From contig JAEWHP010000046.1 of assembly GCA_023387735.1 (NCBI GenBank), forward strand, positions 124,001 through 188,000: a stretch of DNA of 64,000 nucleotides. Direction: 5' to 3'. The position numbers and the translations under genes were made by a program. The notes under the pieces were generated by a model. It did no database searches, was not told the DNA's origin, and saw only the letters and a list, made by a program, of their open reading frames with translations. This document shows, in pieces, positions 53,791-63,155 of the stretch. The stretch comes from Pseudomonadota bacterium (lineage in GTDB: Bacteria; Pseudomonadota; Alphaproteobacteria; Rhizobiales; Xanthobacteraceae). Within the stretch, counting starts at the first letter, position 1. Every line of letters starts with the position of its first letter.

Positions 53791-55989
53791 CTAATGCGTC
53801 AATACGATCGACACCTGGATTTGGCCGCGCGTTCGCAACACCTCGAGCGACACTTCCTCGCCGTGACGGCGTACCCGGAGGTCAACGCTGGAAGGCCCGA
53901 GCTGCAGGTCGCGCAGTACCACCTCGTTGAGGAATTCCGGCAGACGCGGGTCGCGAAGCCGGATCTCGCCGCGCGCGGCGTCGAATTCGAGGCCTAGCGC
54001 CGCTTCCAGCAGCGAAAATGCCGTCGCACTCGCCCATGCCTGTGGCGCGCAGGCGACGGGATAGAGCACCGGCCCGCGCCGCCGCTCGCGGCGGAAACCA
54101 CAAAACAGTTCCGGCAGCCGCCTCAAGTCCATGTAACTCGCGGCGTCGAACAGCCCCTTGAACAGATGCGCCACCGAGCGCTTCAGCCCGTAGCGCGCCA
54201 GGCCAAGCGCGATCAGCGCGTTGTCGTGCGGCCAGATCGATCCATCGTGATAGGACATCGGATTGTAGCGGACTTCACCGAGCGCAACCGTGCGGATGCC
54301 CCATCCCGAGAAGAACTTTGGACTCATCAGGTCGGCCGCGACGCGCCGCGCGCGATCGGTCTGGACAATGCCGGTGAACAGGAGCTGGCCTGCGTTCGAT
54401 GTTCGCACCTTGCACGGCTGCTTGTCGCCGTCCAGCGCCAGTGCGTAGGTGCCGAGTTCCTCACACCAGAATGCCTCCTCGAAGCGCTCGGCAAGACGTC
54501 GCGCGGCGGATTCGAGTTCTTCAGCGCGGTCGTTCAAGCCCAGGCGGCGGGCGCAACGTGCGGCAAGCTGCTTGCCGGCAAATACATATCCCTGGACTTC
54601 CGCCAGCGCGATATAGCCTTCCGCCAGCCGGCCGTCGGCATGAAAGATGGCGTCGAAGGAATCCTTCCAGCCCTGGTTGGCAAGTCCCTGCTCCGTGGCG
54701 CGCTGGTATTCGACGAACCCGTCCTTGTCGGGGTCGCCGGGCCCGCCGATCCATTGCAGCGCTGCCTCGATCGCAGGCCACAATTCGGCGAGCGTCGCCT
54801 CGTCGCCGGTGCGTTCGACATAAAGACCGGCCAGCAACACGAACAGCGGCGTCGAATCGACGCTGCCGTAATATTGCGCGAACGGCACTTCGCGCAGCGC
54901 CGCCATCTCGCCGCCGCGCATCTCGTGCAGGATCTTGCCGGGCTCGGCATCCGCGCGCGGATCGACCGTCTTGGCCTGAAAGAAGGCGAGCCGCCGCAGC
55001 ACGCCCTGGGCAATACGCGGGTCGACCCACAGCATCTGCATCGCGGTGATCAGTCCATCGCGGCCAAACGTGGTCGAATACCAGGGAATGCCCGCATAGG
55101 GATATCTGCCCTGCGGCGTTTCCGTGGTCAGCATGTTGAGGTCGGCCATTGCCTGGCACAGCACCTCGTTGAAGATATTGTTCGACGTCTCCATGGTGGC
55201 TGCGCCGGCCGAGGATCGGCGCATCTCGCGGCGGTGCGCAAGCAGCCCCCGGAAGAACGGCACAGGCTTCTGCATGACGGGTTTGTTGCAGGATACCGCG
55301 ACGAAGAGCGACGTCACCTGCCCCGGCGCCAGTTCGAAATGATAGGTCGCCGAATTGACGGCAAGCCGCGTTGGCCGCGGGTCGAAATGCAGGGCGGTCA
55401 CGCGGGTCTTGCCGTCGAGCCCTTTATATTCGAGCGCGACATCGGAGGGACCGAGCAATCGGCCAGCGCCTATGCCGCGGCGGGGGCGACGCTCGCCGCG
55501 CACCTCGAACAGGTCTGCAAAATCGTTGTCGAACATCAGCGTCAGATCGAAACTTGCCGGCCGGTCGCCGTGATTTTGGAGGCCGATCCGCTGGTAGGCG
55601 GTGCCGCGCCACAGGAAGATCGAGCGGATGATGTGCAGCGTGTCCTTCTGCAGCACCAGCCTGTCGTTGCGATAAACGTCCGAGTTGGTGAGATCGACGG
55701 TCAGCGCCGAATTGTCATCACGCAGGTTGGAGCCGAGCAACAGCGGCTGGACGTCGTCGAGCACCATTTCCAGCCGCGCGAGATAGCGCGTGTCGGCGTT
55801 GAACAGACCGTCGGGCCCGCCGGCCGACGCGCCGATATCGCCGTGGCTGTCGAGCACGATGAAGGTGTCGTCGTGCTTGAGCGAGCGGCGTAGCCGCGTC
55901 GCCGGCCCCGTCATCGGGATGTAGAACGGCGACTCGGCGACCTGTTCGGTGGTTTCGATGGCGATCAGTTGACTGACTTCGGCTGTCAT
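53791..55989 (-). CDS. Amylo-alpha-1,6-glucosidase / glycogen debranching-type protein
   Basis: A 732-residue cytoplasmic protein. The N-terminal beta-rich domain (about 20-270) is followed by the GH-type alpha/alpha-barrel domain. Recognisable blocks are GIPWYSTTFGRDGLITAMQMLW and NPMSYHDGSIWPHDNALIALG. It is related to the archaeal/bacterial glycogen debranching family, and to the trehalose- or glucosylglycerate-acting relatives. It is followed by the PRC-barrel gene and preceded by an ABC exporter. Substrate not resolved; role in storage or osmolyte metabolism is likely. Confidence 0.85.
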   Translation of the reverse strand: MTAEVSQLIAIETTEQVAESPFYIPMTGPATRLRRSLKHDDTFIVLDSHGDIGASAGGPDGLFNADTRYLARLEMVLDDVQPLLLGSNLRDDNSALTVDLTNSDVYRNDRLVLQKDTLHIIRSIFLWRGTAYQRIGLQNHGDRPASFDLTLMFDNDFADLFEVRGERRPRRGIGAGRLLGPSDVALEYKGLDGKTRVTALHFDPRPTRLAVNSATYHFELAPGQVTSLFVAVSCNKPVMQKPVPFFRGLLAHRREMRRSSAGAATMETSNNIFNEVLCQAMADLNMLTTETPQGRYPYAGIPWYSTTFGRDGLITAMQMLWVDPRIAQGVLRRLAFFQAKTVDPRADAEPGKILHEMRGGEMAALREVPFAQYYGSVDSTPLFVLLAGLYVERTGDEATLAELWPAIEAALQWIGGPGDPDKDGFVEYQRATEQGLANQGWKDSFDAIFHADGRLAEGYIALAEVQGYVFAGKQLAARCARRLGLNDRAEELESAARRLAERFEEAFWCEELGTYALALDGDKQPCKVRTSNAGQLLFTGIVQTDRARRVAADLMSPKFFSGWGIRTVALGEVRYNPMSYHDGSIWPHDNALIALGLARYGLKRSVAHLFKGLFDAASYMDLRRLPELFCGFRRERRRGPVLYPVACAPQAWASATAFSLLEAALGLEFDAARGEIRLRDPRLPEFLNEVVLRDLQLGPSSVDLRVRRHGEEVSLEVLRTRGQIQVSIVLTH

Positions 55990-56055
55990 TCGGACCTCGG
56001 GCGATTTCCCCTCGTTGCGACCAACGCACCGGACTCAAAGCACTACTGCCGCGGA

Positions 56056-57819
56056 TCAGGCCGCATGCGTAGCCAGGCGCCCCATTTCGCGTGCCACCAG
56101 TTCACGGTAGGGTCCCTTCCCCTGCACGAGAATATCGGGCGGCCCATCCTCGATGATACGGCCGCCCTGCAGCATCACCACGCGATCGAAATTGCGCAGG
56201 GTTGCGAGGCGGTGGGCAATCGCAATCACGGTACGCCCGCGCATCAGGCGCGACAATGCCTCGCGGATGGCCTCCTCGGACTCGCTGTCGAGCGCGGCGG
56301 TGGCCTCGTCCAGCAACAGGATCGGGGCGTCCTTGAGGAACGCGCGCGCGATCGCGATCCGCTGCCGCTGCCCGCCCGAGACCTTTATTCCGCGATCGCC
56401 GACGATGGTCGCCATGCCTTCCGGAAGATTTTCAATGAAGTCGCACCTCGCCGCGATTGCCGCGCGCAACACCTCGTCATCGGTCGCCGTCGGCCGTCCA
56501 TATCGGATGTTTTCCATGATGGAACGGTGGAACAGCGAGATATCCTGCGGCACCACCGAGATCGCCTCGCGCAGGCTTTGCTGCGTCACCCGCGAGATGT
56601 CCTGGCCGTCGATCGTGATATTACCGCGCTCGACGTCGTAGAAACGCTGCAGCAGCGTGAACAGGCTGGATTTCCCGCCGCCGGATTGGCCGACCAACCC
56701 GACGCGTTGCCCAGCCTTGATGCGCAGGCTGAATTTGTCGAACACCTGAACACCGCCGGGATAATGGAACGCGACGTTGTTGAAGGCGACGGCTGCCCCG
56801 CTCCGCACCAGCGGCTCGGCGTCGGGATGATCCTTCAACTCGTGCGGCAGCAGCAGTGTCGCAATCGCTTCCGTCATCCGCGCCACATGTTGGGTGACAT
56901 CGACCAGCGCGACCGCAAGATCGCGCGTCGCACTCAGGATCGTAATCCCCAACGTACAGACCAGCACCACGTCCCCCGTGGTTGCCGCGCCCTGTTGCCA
57001 AAGCGTGATGACCCAGGCCAGCAGCGCGATAGTCAGCAAGACTGTCACAATCGCGTGGATAAGCCGCAGCTTTTCGAGATAGCGGAGACTGCGGCCGCGC
57101 GCGTTGAGTTCCCGCTGGACGGTCGCATCGAACCGGTCATGCTCGTGGCTCAGACCACAAAATGCGCGCACCAGCGGCATGTTGTTGACGACATCGACCA
57201 TTTCGCCGTCAACAGCGGCGGCCTTGTCGGCGTAGTCGTCGTGCAGCGGCCGGCCTGCGGCGGCCATATAAAACATCCCCAGCACCATGACACCGGCGAT
57301 GACGAGAAGTCCCGCCGACATCGTCACACTAACGGTTCCAACCAGGAGAATCGCTGAAATGGTCGCAATGCACGGCGGCAACACATTCCAGACGAACATG
57401 TTTTCAACCGTGAACACTGCGTTGGAAGTGGCGGTAATGCGGCTGGTCAGCATCCCCGGCAGCCGGTCTGAGAAATAACTGGGCGCGTGGCCAGTGAGAT
57501 GGCGGAACATGTCGCGGCGCAGATCCCCGGTGACGCCGACGAATGTGAAACTCGCGGTCCAGCTCGCAACCCGCCACAGCAGATTATCTGCCGCGATCAA
57601 CGACATGAGCAATGCGAATGCCAGCCATACGCCATTGGCGTGCGACTGGCCGGCCGTCAGGCTGTCCACCAGATTCTTCACGCCGTACTGCGTGCCCACG
57701 GAGCAGGCAACGGCCGCCACGACTGCCACCAAAATGACGGTATGTGCCGCACGACGCTGGCGCAGATAACGCAGCACAAAGGAAAATGGTCGGCGCGCAT
57801 ATCCAGAGAGATGATCCAT
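56056..57819 (-). CDS. ABC transporter, fused permease and ATPase (exporter type)
   Basis: A 587-residue half-transporter. A six-helix membrane domain (about 20-310) precedes the ATPase with Walker A GQSGGGKSS, signature VSGGQRQRIAIARAF and Walker B ILLLDEATAALDSES. The exporter type functions as a homodimer (or heterodimer) moving lipid, glycan or drug. The 5' end lies 295 bases from the divergent glycosyltransferase gene. No partner gene shares its transcript, except possibly the debranching-type gene. Confidence 0.9.
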   Translation of the reverse strand: MDHLSGYARRPFSFVLRYLRQRRAAHTVILVAVVAAVACSVGTQYGVKNLVDSLTAGQSHANGVWLAFALLMSLIAADNLLWRVASWTASFTFVGVTGDLRRDMFRHLTGHAPSYFSDRLPGMLTSRITATSNAVFTVENMFVWNVLPPCIATISAILLVGTVSVTMSAGLLVIAGVMVLGMFYMAAAGRPLHDDYADKAAAVDGEMVDVVNNMPLVRAFCGLSHEHDRFDATVQRELNARGRSLRYLEKLRLIHAIVTVLLTIALLAWVITLWQQGAATTGDVVLVCTLGITILSATRDLAVALVDVTQHVARMTEAIATLLLPHELKDHPDAEPLVRSGAAVAFNNVAFHYPGGVQVFDKFSLRIKAGQRVGLVGQSGGGKSSLFTLLQRFYDVERGNITIDGQDISRVTQQSLREAISVVPQDISLFHRSIMENIRYGRPTATDDEVLRAAIAARCDFIENLPEGMATIVGDRGIKVSGGQRQRIAIARAFLKDAPILLLDEATAALDSESEEAIREALSRLMRGRTVIAIAHRLATLRNFDRVVMLQGGRIIEDGPPDILVQGKGPYRELVAREMGRLATHAA

Positions 57820-58114
57820 GACGTCTGCAAACCTGCTGAGAGTGAATGGGAATCCTCAATGCGCGCTGCGCACGATTACGTGAAGAACGCTGCTTCCGGT
57901 TCGGGCCGGGTGGCCATCTCCCCGCAACAATTCTGCAGCATCAGGACGATTGGAAACTTCGTTGTGCCAGATGGCATCAGCAAGACAACCGTGTGGAGGA
58001 AGCAAGGTGCGCTGATCGAAGGAACTTCAAAGATGCGGGATCGTTCCCGCATGGCACGCCGGGTGCCACGGGCTGAGGAAAATTGTCCACCACCATTCCA
58101 CAGGAGACGGAAAG
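57820..58114. other. 295-base divergent promoter region
   Basis: Lies between the ABC exporter and the glycosyltransferase gene, which diverge. Open frames here are short and I can support none as genes. A short dyad GCGGGATCGTTCCCGC is at about 58034-58049. It probably carries promoters for both genes. Confidence 0.4.
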
Positions 58115-59182
58115 ATGCGCATCGCGCAGGTTGCCCCGCTGACAGAGGCTGTCCCCCCCAAACTGTACGGCGGCACCGAACGGGTCGTGCACTGGCTGAC
58201 CGAAGAACTTGTTTCGTTGGGACACGACGTCACCCTGTTTGCCAGCGGTGATTCCCATACCTCGGCAAAACTCGATGCAACGTGGCCAAAGGCGTTGCGC
58301 CTCGACGGCTCCGTGCGGGATCCCAACGCCCTGCACATGGTGATGTTGGAACGTGTGCGGCAGAAATGCGACGATGAAGAGTTCGATTTTCTGCACTTTC
58401 ATCTCGATTACTATCCGTTCTCACTATTCTACCGGCAGCCAACGCCATTCGTGACCACCCTGCATGGCAGACTTGACCTGCCGGAGCACCAGCCGGTGTT
58501 CAGCACCTTCTCCAAGGTTCCGGTGGTATCGATCTCGGACGCGCAGCGGCGGCCGGTGCCGAAAGCCAACTGGACACGCACCATTCATCACGGTCTGCCC
58601 GAGGATTTGCTCACGCCTCAGCCGGTGAAGCCTTCATACCTTGCCGTGCTTGGACGGATCGCGCCCGAAAAGGGCGTCGATCGCGCCATCCGGATTGCCA
58701 ATCGATGCGGCATTCCGCTGAAGATCGCGGCAAAGGTCGATCGCGCCGACCAGGAGTATTGCGACGAGCTGATTTCACCGCTCATCAAGTCCAGCCCGCT
58801 GGTCGAATTCATCGGCGAGATCTCGGACAAGGAGAAACCGGACTTCCTCAGCGGCGCGATTGGGTTGCTGCTGCCGATCGATTGGCCCGAGCCGTTCGGC
58901 CTCGTCATGATCGAAGCCATGGCCTGCGGCACGCCGGTCCTCGCTTACAATCGAGGATCGGTCCCGGAGATCGTCGACGTCGGCCTCACCGGGTTCGTGG
59001 TGGAGGATGAGACCAGCGCAATCTCCGTGGTCGATCGCCTTTCGACGCTGGACCGGACCGCCGTCCGCAAGCAGTTCGAGGCCCGCTTCACGGCTCGCCG
59101 CATGGCGCTCGATTATCTTACGGTGTATCGCAACCTGATGGAGGCCAAGCCGCGCTTCAAGCTCGTGAGCAGCGCGGAGTAG
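58115..59182 (+). CDS. Glycosyltransferase family 4 protein
   Basis: A 355-residue GT-B enzyme. The N-terminal GGTERVVHWLTEEL and GHDVTLFASGDS blocks and the C-terminal nucleotide-sugar motif PEPFGLVMIEAMACGTPVLA are those of GT4. GAGACGGAAAG lies upstream of ATG 58115. Acceptor and sugar are not inferable. It could act in trehalose/glycan synthesis with the nearby debranching-type gene or in envelope glycan synthesis with the exporter. Confidence 0.88.
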   Translation: MRIAQVAPLTEAVPPKLYGGTERVVHWLTEELVSLGHDVTLFASGDSHTSAKLDATWPKALRLDGSVRDPNALHMVMLERVRQKCDDEEFDFLHFHLDYYPFSLFYRQPTPFVTTLHGRLDLPEHQPVFSTFSKVPVVSISDAQRRPVPKANWTRTIHHGLPEDLLTPQPVKPSYLAVLGRIAPEKGVDRAIRIANRCGIPLKIAAKVDRADQEYCDELISPLIKSSPLVEFIGEISDKEKPDFLSGAIGLLLPIDWPEPFGLVMIEAMACGTPVLAYNRGSVPEIVDVGLTGFVVEDETSAISVVDRLSTLDRTAVRKQFEARFTARRMALDYLTVYRNLMEAKPRFKLVSSAE

Positions 59183-59205
59183 ATTGCGAACGGCTCAGCT
59201 TTGTC

Positions 59206-59288
59206 CGTGATGCCCGGGCTTGTCCCGGGCATCCACGTCTTCCATCACGACAAGACGTGGATTGCCGGGACGAGCCCGGCCATCACGA
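59206..59288. repeat. Dispersed palindromic repeat, family B copy 2
   Basis: GCCCGGGCTTGTCCCGGGC and CCGGGACGAGCCCGG flank CACGTCTTCCATCACGACAAGACGTG, the same three-dyad plan as at 36101-36194 and with identical stretches such as ATCCACGTC-type cores. It lies between the convergent ends of the glycosyltransferase and the sulfatase genes. Confidence 0.75.
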
Positions 59289-59299
59289 GCAACTTCCGC

Positions 59300-61246
59300 T
59301 TAGCTCACCATCGTCCGTTTCGGCTCGACGATCTCGAACATCCGCGGGAATTCGTCCATCAGCATCATCAGTTCGCCGAGCCGCATCGGATCGCCTGACA
59401 CCTTGATCTTGCCGGCACCGACGGCTTCCGGAAACGTCGTCAGCTTGGCGATCACTTCATCGAGCACGCCGCGCGCCAGCGTGAAGCCAGCGTCGGCATT
59501 GGCCGCCTGCGTGCTGGCCGCATAGGTCAGCGCGCAATTCTCCAGGTTGAGAACAAATGTTTCCCCGGTGTCGGTGAAGTTCCAGTTCAGCACGATACGC
59601 TTGCCCTCTGCCTTGGGCCCATTGAGCCGCACCCCGAGCACATCCCATAGCTGCTCGGTGCGAAGTGCGGCCAGCGTCTCGCGCGGCATCGCCGAACGCG
59701 GCGGCGCTTTGGGCATGCCCTGCCGGAGCTCCTGCGCGCCGAACAGATAGGCGTTGCGCCAGGTGGAACTCTCCGACGCGTAGCCGAGTTGTTCGAACGT
59801 ATCAGCCAGCATCGCGCGAGCGGCCTGGTTGTCCGGATCGGCGAACACCAGATGGCTGACGGCCTGGGCGACGAAACGAAACTCTCCTTTGGCAAAATCC
59901 TTTGCGGCGCGCGCCAGGATCGCGTCCGCGCCGCCCATGTACTCGACATATTTCTTGCCGGATTCCAACGGGGGCAGCGGATCCAGGTTGACCGGATTGG
60001 CATCGTACCAGCCGAGGTATTTCTGGTAGATCGCCTTCACGTTGTGCCGGATATGGCCGTAATAGCCGCGGCCATGCCATGCGCCCTCGAGGCTTGCCGG
60101 CAGGCGGATCGCCTCCGCGATTTCAGTTGCGGTTAGCCCGTGGTTCATCAGGCGGATGGTCTGGTCGTGCGCGAACTTGTAGAGGTCGCGCTGCTGGCGG
60201 ATCATGGTGTCGATCCGCTCATGGCCCCAGACCGGCCAATGGTGCTGGCCGCACATCGCATCGGCCTTGCCGCCCCACATCTGCAGCGCCTCACCGAGAT
60301 ATTTCGACCACGCCAGCGCGTCGCGCACGTCGGCGCCACGGAACGGCAGCAGGTTATGGAAATTATGGGTGCAGTTTTCCGCAAGGTTCAGAAGCTTGTA
60401 GCGCGGAATGAAGAAGTGCATCTCGGCTGGCGCTTCGCTGTTCGGCGCCATTTGGAACTCGAATTCCACGCCGTCGATCACGCGCTTGTCGCCGGTCGCA
60501 ATGATCAGATCGGTCGGGCGCAGCAGTGCGACCGCGCCCGCCGCCATGGTCTTCCCCAATCCGCAATCGACCTGCCCGCGCACGCCCTTGGCAAGAAACG
60601 GCCCGAACTGATACTGCGCGCGCCGCAGCATCGCCGGCCCCGCGATGATGTTCTCCGAGACCGCGTGCTCCATGAACAGGTTTGGCGCGATGATCGGCAC
60701 ACCACCGCCGGCGAGCGTTTCGTCGTCGAGCACACCGCGCGCACCGCCCCAATGGTCGGTGTGGGTGTGGGTGAAGATCACGGCTGTGACCGGCCGCTTG
60801 CCGCGATGCTGGAAGTAAAGCGCCATCGCCGCCCGCGCACCCTCGATCGACGTCAGCGTGTCGACAACGATGACGCCGCTGTCGCCCTCGATCAACGTCA
60901 TGTTGGCGATATCGAGCCCGCGCACCTGGTAGACGCCGGGCACCACCTCGAACAGGCCGTGGTGCATGTTGAGCCGCGACTGCCGCCACAGGCTGGGATC
61001 GACCGTTGCAGGCGCTTTTTCAGCGGACAGGAAGCCGTAAGGTTCGAGACTCCAGACCACCCTGCCCTGTGGCGAGGTGATCTTCGCACTCTCCACCGTG
61101 CCGAGAAAGCCGCGCGCGGCATCGTCGAAATCGCGCGTATCGGAAAACGGCAGCGCCTTGAGCGTTGCCGCGTGCTGCGCGATGACCGGCGCCGAGGCGT
61201 CCTTCGGAGATTCTCTGGGCGTTTCGATCGTGACTGCCTGGCTCAT
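59300..61246 (-). CDS. Alkyl sulfatase-type metallo-beta-lactamase-fold hydrolase
   Basis: A 648-residue SdsA1-like protein. The zinc motif is THTHTDHWGG with His160, His162, Asp164 and His165, and further ligands lie in PEVH-like positions of the central domain. The C-terminal region (about 520-640) is an SCP2-like domain (GDPMRLGELMMLMDEF). No signal peptide is visible, unlike secreted SdsA1 proteins, so a cytoplasmic enzyme is more likely. Predicted activity: cleavage of primary or secondary alkyl sulfates to the alcohol plus sulfate. Confidence 0.88.
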   Translation of the reverse strand: MSQAVTIETPRESPKDASAPVIAQHAATLKALPFSDTRDFDDAARGFLGTVESAKITSPQGRVVWSLEPYGFLSAEKAPATVDPSLWRQSRLNMHHGLFEVVPGVYQVRGLDIANMTLIEGDSGVIVVDTLTSIEGARAAMALYFQHRGKRPVTAVIFTHTHTDHWGGARGVLDDETLAGGGVPIIAPNLFMEHAVSENIIAGPAMLRRAQYQFGPFLAKGVRGQVDCGLGKTMAAGAVALLRPTDLIIATGDKRVIDGVEFEFQMAPNSEAPAEMHFFIPRYKLLNLAENCTHNFHNLLPFRGADVRDALAWSKYLGEALQMWGGKADAMCGQHHWPVWGHERIDTMIRQQRDLYKFAHDQTIRLMNHGLTATEIAEAIRLPASLEGAWHGRGYYGHIRHNVKAIYQKYLGWYDANPVNLDPLPPLESGKKYVEYMGGADAILARAAKDFAKGEFRFVAQAVSHLVFADPDNQAARAMLADTFEQLGYASESSTWRNAYLFGAQELRQGMPKAPPRSAMPRETLAALRTEQLWDVLGVRLNGPKAEGKRIVLNWNFTDTGETFVLNLENCALTYAASTQAANADAGFTLARGVLDEVIAKLTTFPEAVGAGKIKVSGDPMRLGELMMLMDEFPRMFEIVEPKRTMVS

Positions 61247-61284
61247 TGTTGTTTACTCCCCTGGGCAACAGAAAACACAATACG

Positions 61285-63105
61285 TCAGCGAAACTGCAGT
61301 CCCTCGAATTGGCCGCTATTGCGCCACGCGTCGATATATTTGAAGTAGGCCATAGGCCCCGCGGGGTGCCCCACATTGAGCTTGGCGGCCGGTCCGGGCT
61401 CGCGTCCTTCATTGTTGTAGTAGCCGGGCGTGCAGTCAGGCGAACCGATCATCCGGCCGGCGCCGGTCAGCAGCAATTTGACCCAGCGGTCCTCAGCCTC
61501 TCGGGTTACCTCAATCTCCTTGAAGCCGTTTGCCTGCGCGTGCCGGACCATCAGCACGATCGTCCGGGCAGCCTCGGTCAGATTATGCGGAACATTGGAG
61601 ATAAGATTGGCGCCCTGCGTCGGCTGCACAAAGAAAACGTTCGGGAAACCGTGGACGTGGATGCCGTGCTTGGAGCGCATGCCGGAAGCCCAATGGTCCG
61701 ACAACTTCACCCCGCCGCGTCCGGTCAGATCGAAGCCGGCGCGCCGCTTGTATTCGGTGCCGACTTCGAACCCCGACGCGTAAATGATGCAGTCGAGTTT
61801 GTATTCCTTGCCCGCGACGACGACGCCATTCTCGGTGATCCGCTCGACGCCCTTGCCGTCGGTATCGACCAGATGCGTGCCCGGCGTGTTGAACGCCTGC
61901 AGGTACGCATCATGGAAGCATGGCCGCTTGCAGAGCTGGCGATACCACGCCTTGAGTTTCGCGGCGGTCTCGTCGTTGTCGACGATTGTATCGACGCGTG
62001 CGCGGATCTCCTCCATTTTTTCGAAATCGGAATCCTCAAACGCCGCCAGCATATTCGCAGGTGTCCGTTGCTCGCGCGGCAGGTCCAGGACCTTGGCACG
62101 AATCCGCCGCGACAAATCGGTCCAGCCGTCCTGCACCAGGTCCTCTTCGGCGCTGCCGCCCGCCTGGTTCGCGGTGAAATTCTCGAGCCAGCGCTGTTGC
62201 CAGCCTGATGTCGCAATCCCCGCAAACCATTCGGGATCGATCGGCGCGTTGGCCCTGACATCGACCGAAGACGGCGTGCGCTGGAACACGTAGAGCTCCC
62301 GGCAGGCGCGCGCCAGATGCGGCACGCACTGCACGGACGTGGCCCCAGTGCCGATGATTCCGACGCGCTCGTCGGCCAGCTTCTCCATCAGCGCGCCGCG
62401 GGGATCGCCGCCGGTGTACTCGTAGTCCCAGCGGCTGGTGTGGAACGAATGTCCCTTGAATGTTTCGATTCCCGCGATGCCGGGAAGTTTGGGCACGTGC
62501 AGTGGGCCCGTCCCTATGCCCACGAACTGCGCGGTGAAGGCGTCGCCACGGTTGGTGCGGATGTTCCAGCGCGATTTCGCCTCGTCCCAATCGAGGCTAA
62601 CGACCTCGGTGTGAAACAGCGCGTTGTCGTAGAGGCCGTATTGTTTTCCGATGCGCTGGCAGTGCGCGAGGATTTCCGGCGCATGCGCGTACTTCTCCGA
62701 CGGCATGTGACCGGTCTCTTCGAGCAACGGCATGTAGACCATCGAGGCGGTATCGCATTGCGCGCCGGGATACCTGTTCCAGTACCAGGTGCCGCCGAAG
62801 TCGCCACCTTTCTCGACGATGCGAACTTCCTCCACGCCAGCTTCGGACAGTCGCGCGGCGGTTGCGAGCCCGGCAAAGCCGCCGCCGATGAAGGCAAAGG
62901 TGACGTGGTCGGCTTTCGGCGCGCGCGGCGTGATCGGTGTGTAGGGATCGTCGAGATAATGCGCAAGTTGGCCCGCGACCCGCAGATACTGATCGTTGCC
63001 GTCGGCACGCAACCGCTTGTTGCGCTCCTCCAGATATTTCTGGCGCAGCCGCTCCTTGTCGATCGCCGCGTTGCGCGAGGCCGCGGGTTGCTCAGTCGTC
63101 GTCAT
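61285..63105 (-). CDS. Baeyer-Villiger-type flavin monooxygenase
   Basis: A 606-residue FAD/NADPH enzyme. The FAD motif GGGFAG is at about 74-79 and a second dinucleotide site at VGIIGTGATSVQCV. The Baeyer-Villiger fingerprint FxGxxxHxxxW is seen as FKGHSFHTSRWDY (about 217-229). It inserts oxygen next to a ketone carbonyl to make an ester or lactone. It is 38 bases upstream of the sulfatase-type gene on the same strand, so the two are likely cotranscribed. Confidence 0.9.
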   Translation of the reverse strand: MTTTEQPAASRNAAIDKERLRQKYLEERNKRLRADGNDQYLRVAGQLAHYLDDPYTPITPRAPKADHVTFAFIGGGFAGLATAARLSEAGVEEVRIVEKGGDFGGTWYWNRYPGAQCDTASMVYMPLLEETGHMPSEKYAHAPEILAHCQRIGKQYGLYDNALFHTEVVSLDWDEAKSRWNIRTNRGDAFTAQFVGIGTGPLHVPKLPGIAGIETFKGHSFHTSRWDYEYTGGDPRGALMEKLADERVGIIGTGATSVQCVPHLARACRELYVFQRTPSSVDVRANAPIDPEWFAGIATSGWQQRWLENFTANQAGGSAEEDLVQDGWTDLSRRIRAKVLDLPREQRTPANMLAAFEDSDFEKMEEIRARVDTIVDNDETAAKLKAWYRQLCKRPCFHDAYLQAFNTPGTHLVDTDGKGVERITENGVVVAGKEYKLDCIIYASGFEVGTEYKRRAGFDLTGRGGVKLSDHWASGMRSKHGIHVHGFPNVFFVQPTQGANLISNVPHNLTEAARTIVLMVRHAQANGFKEIEVTREAEDRWVKLLLTGAGRMIGSPDCTPGYYNNEGREPGPAAKLNVGHPAGPMAYFKYIDAWRNSGQFEGLQFR

Positions 63106-63155
63106 CCGAAGGCGCCTTTCAGGAAATCATGGACGGTCACTTTCCTTACCACCGC

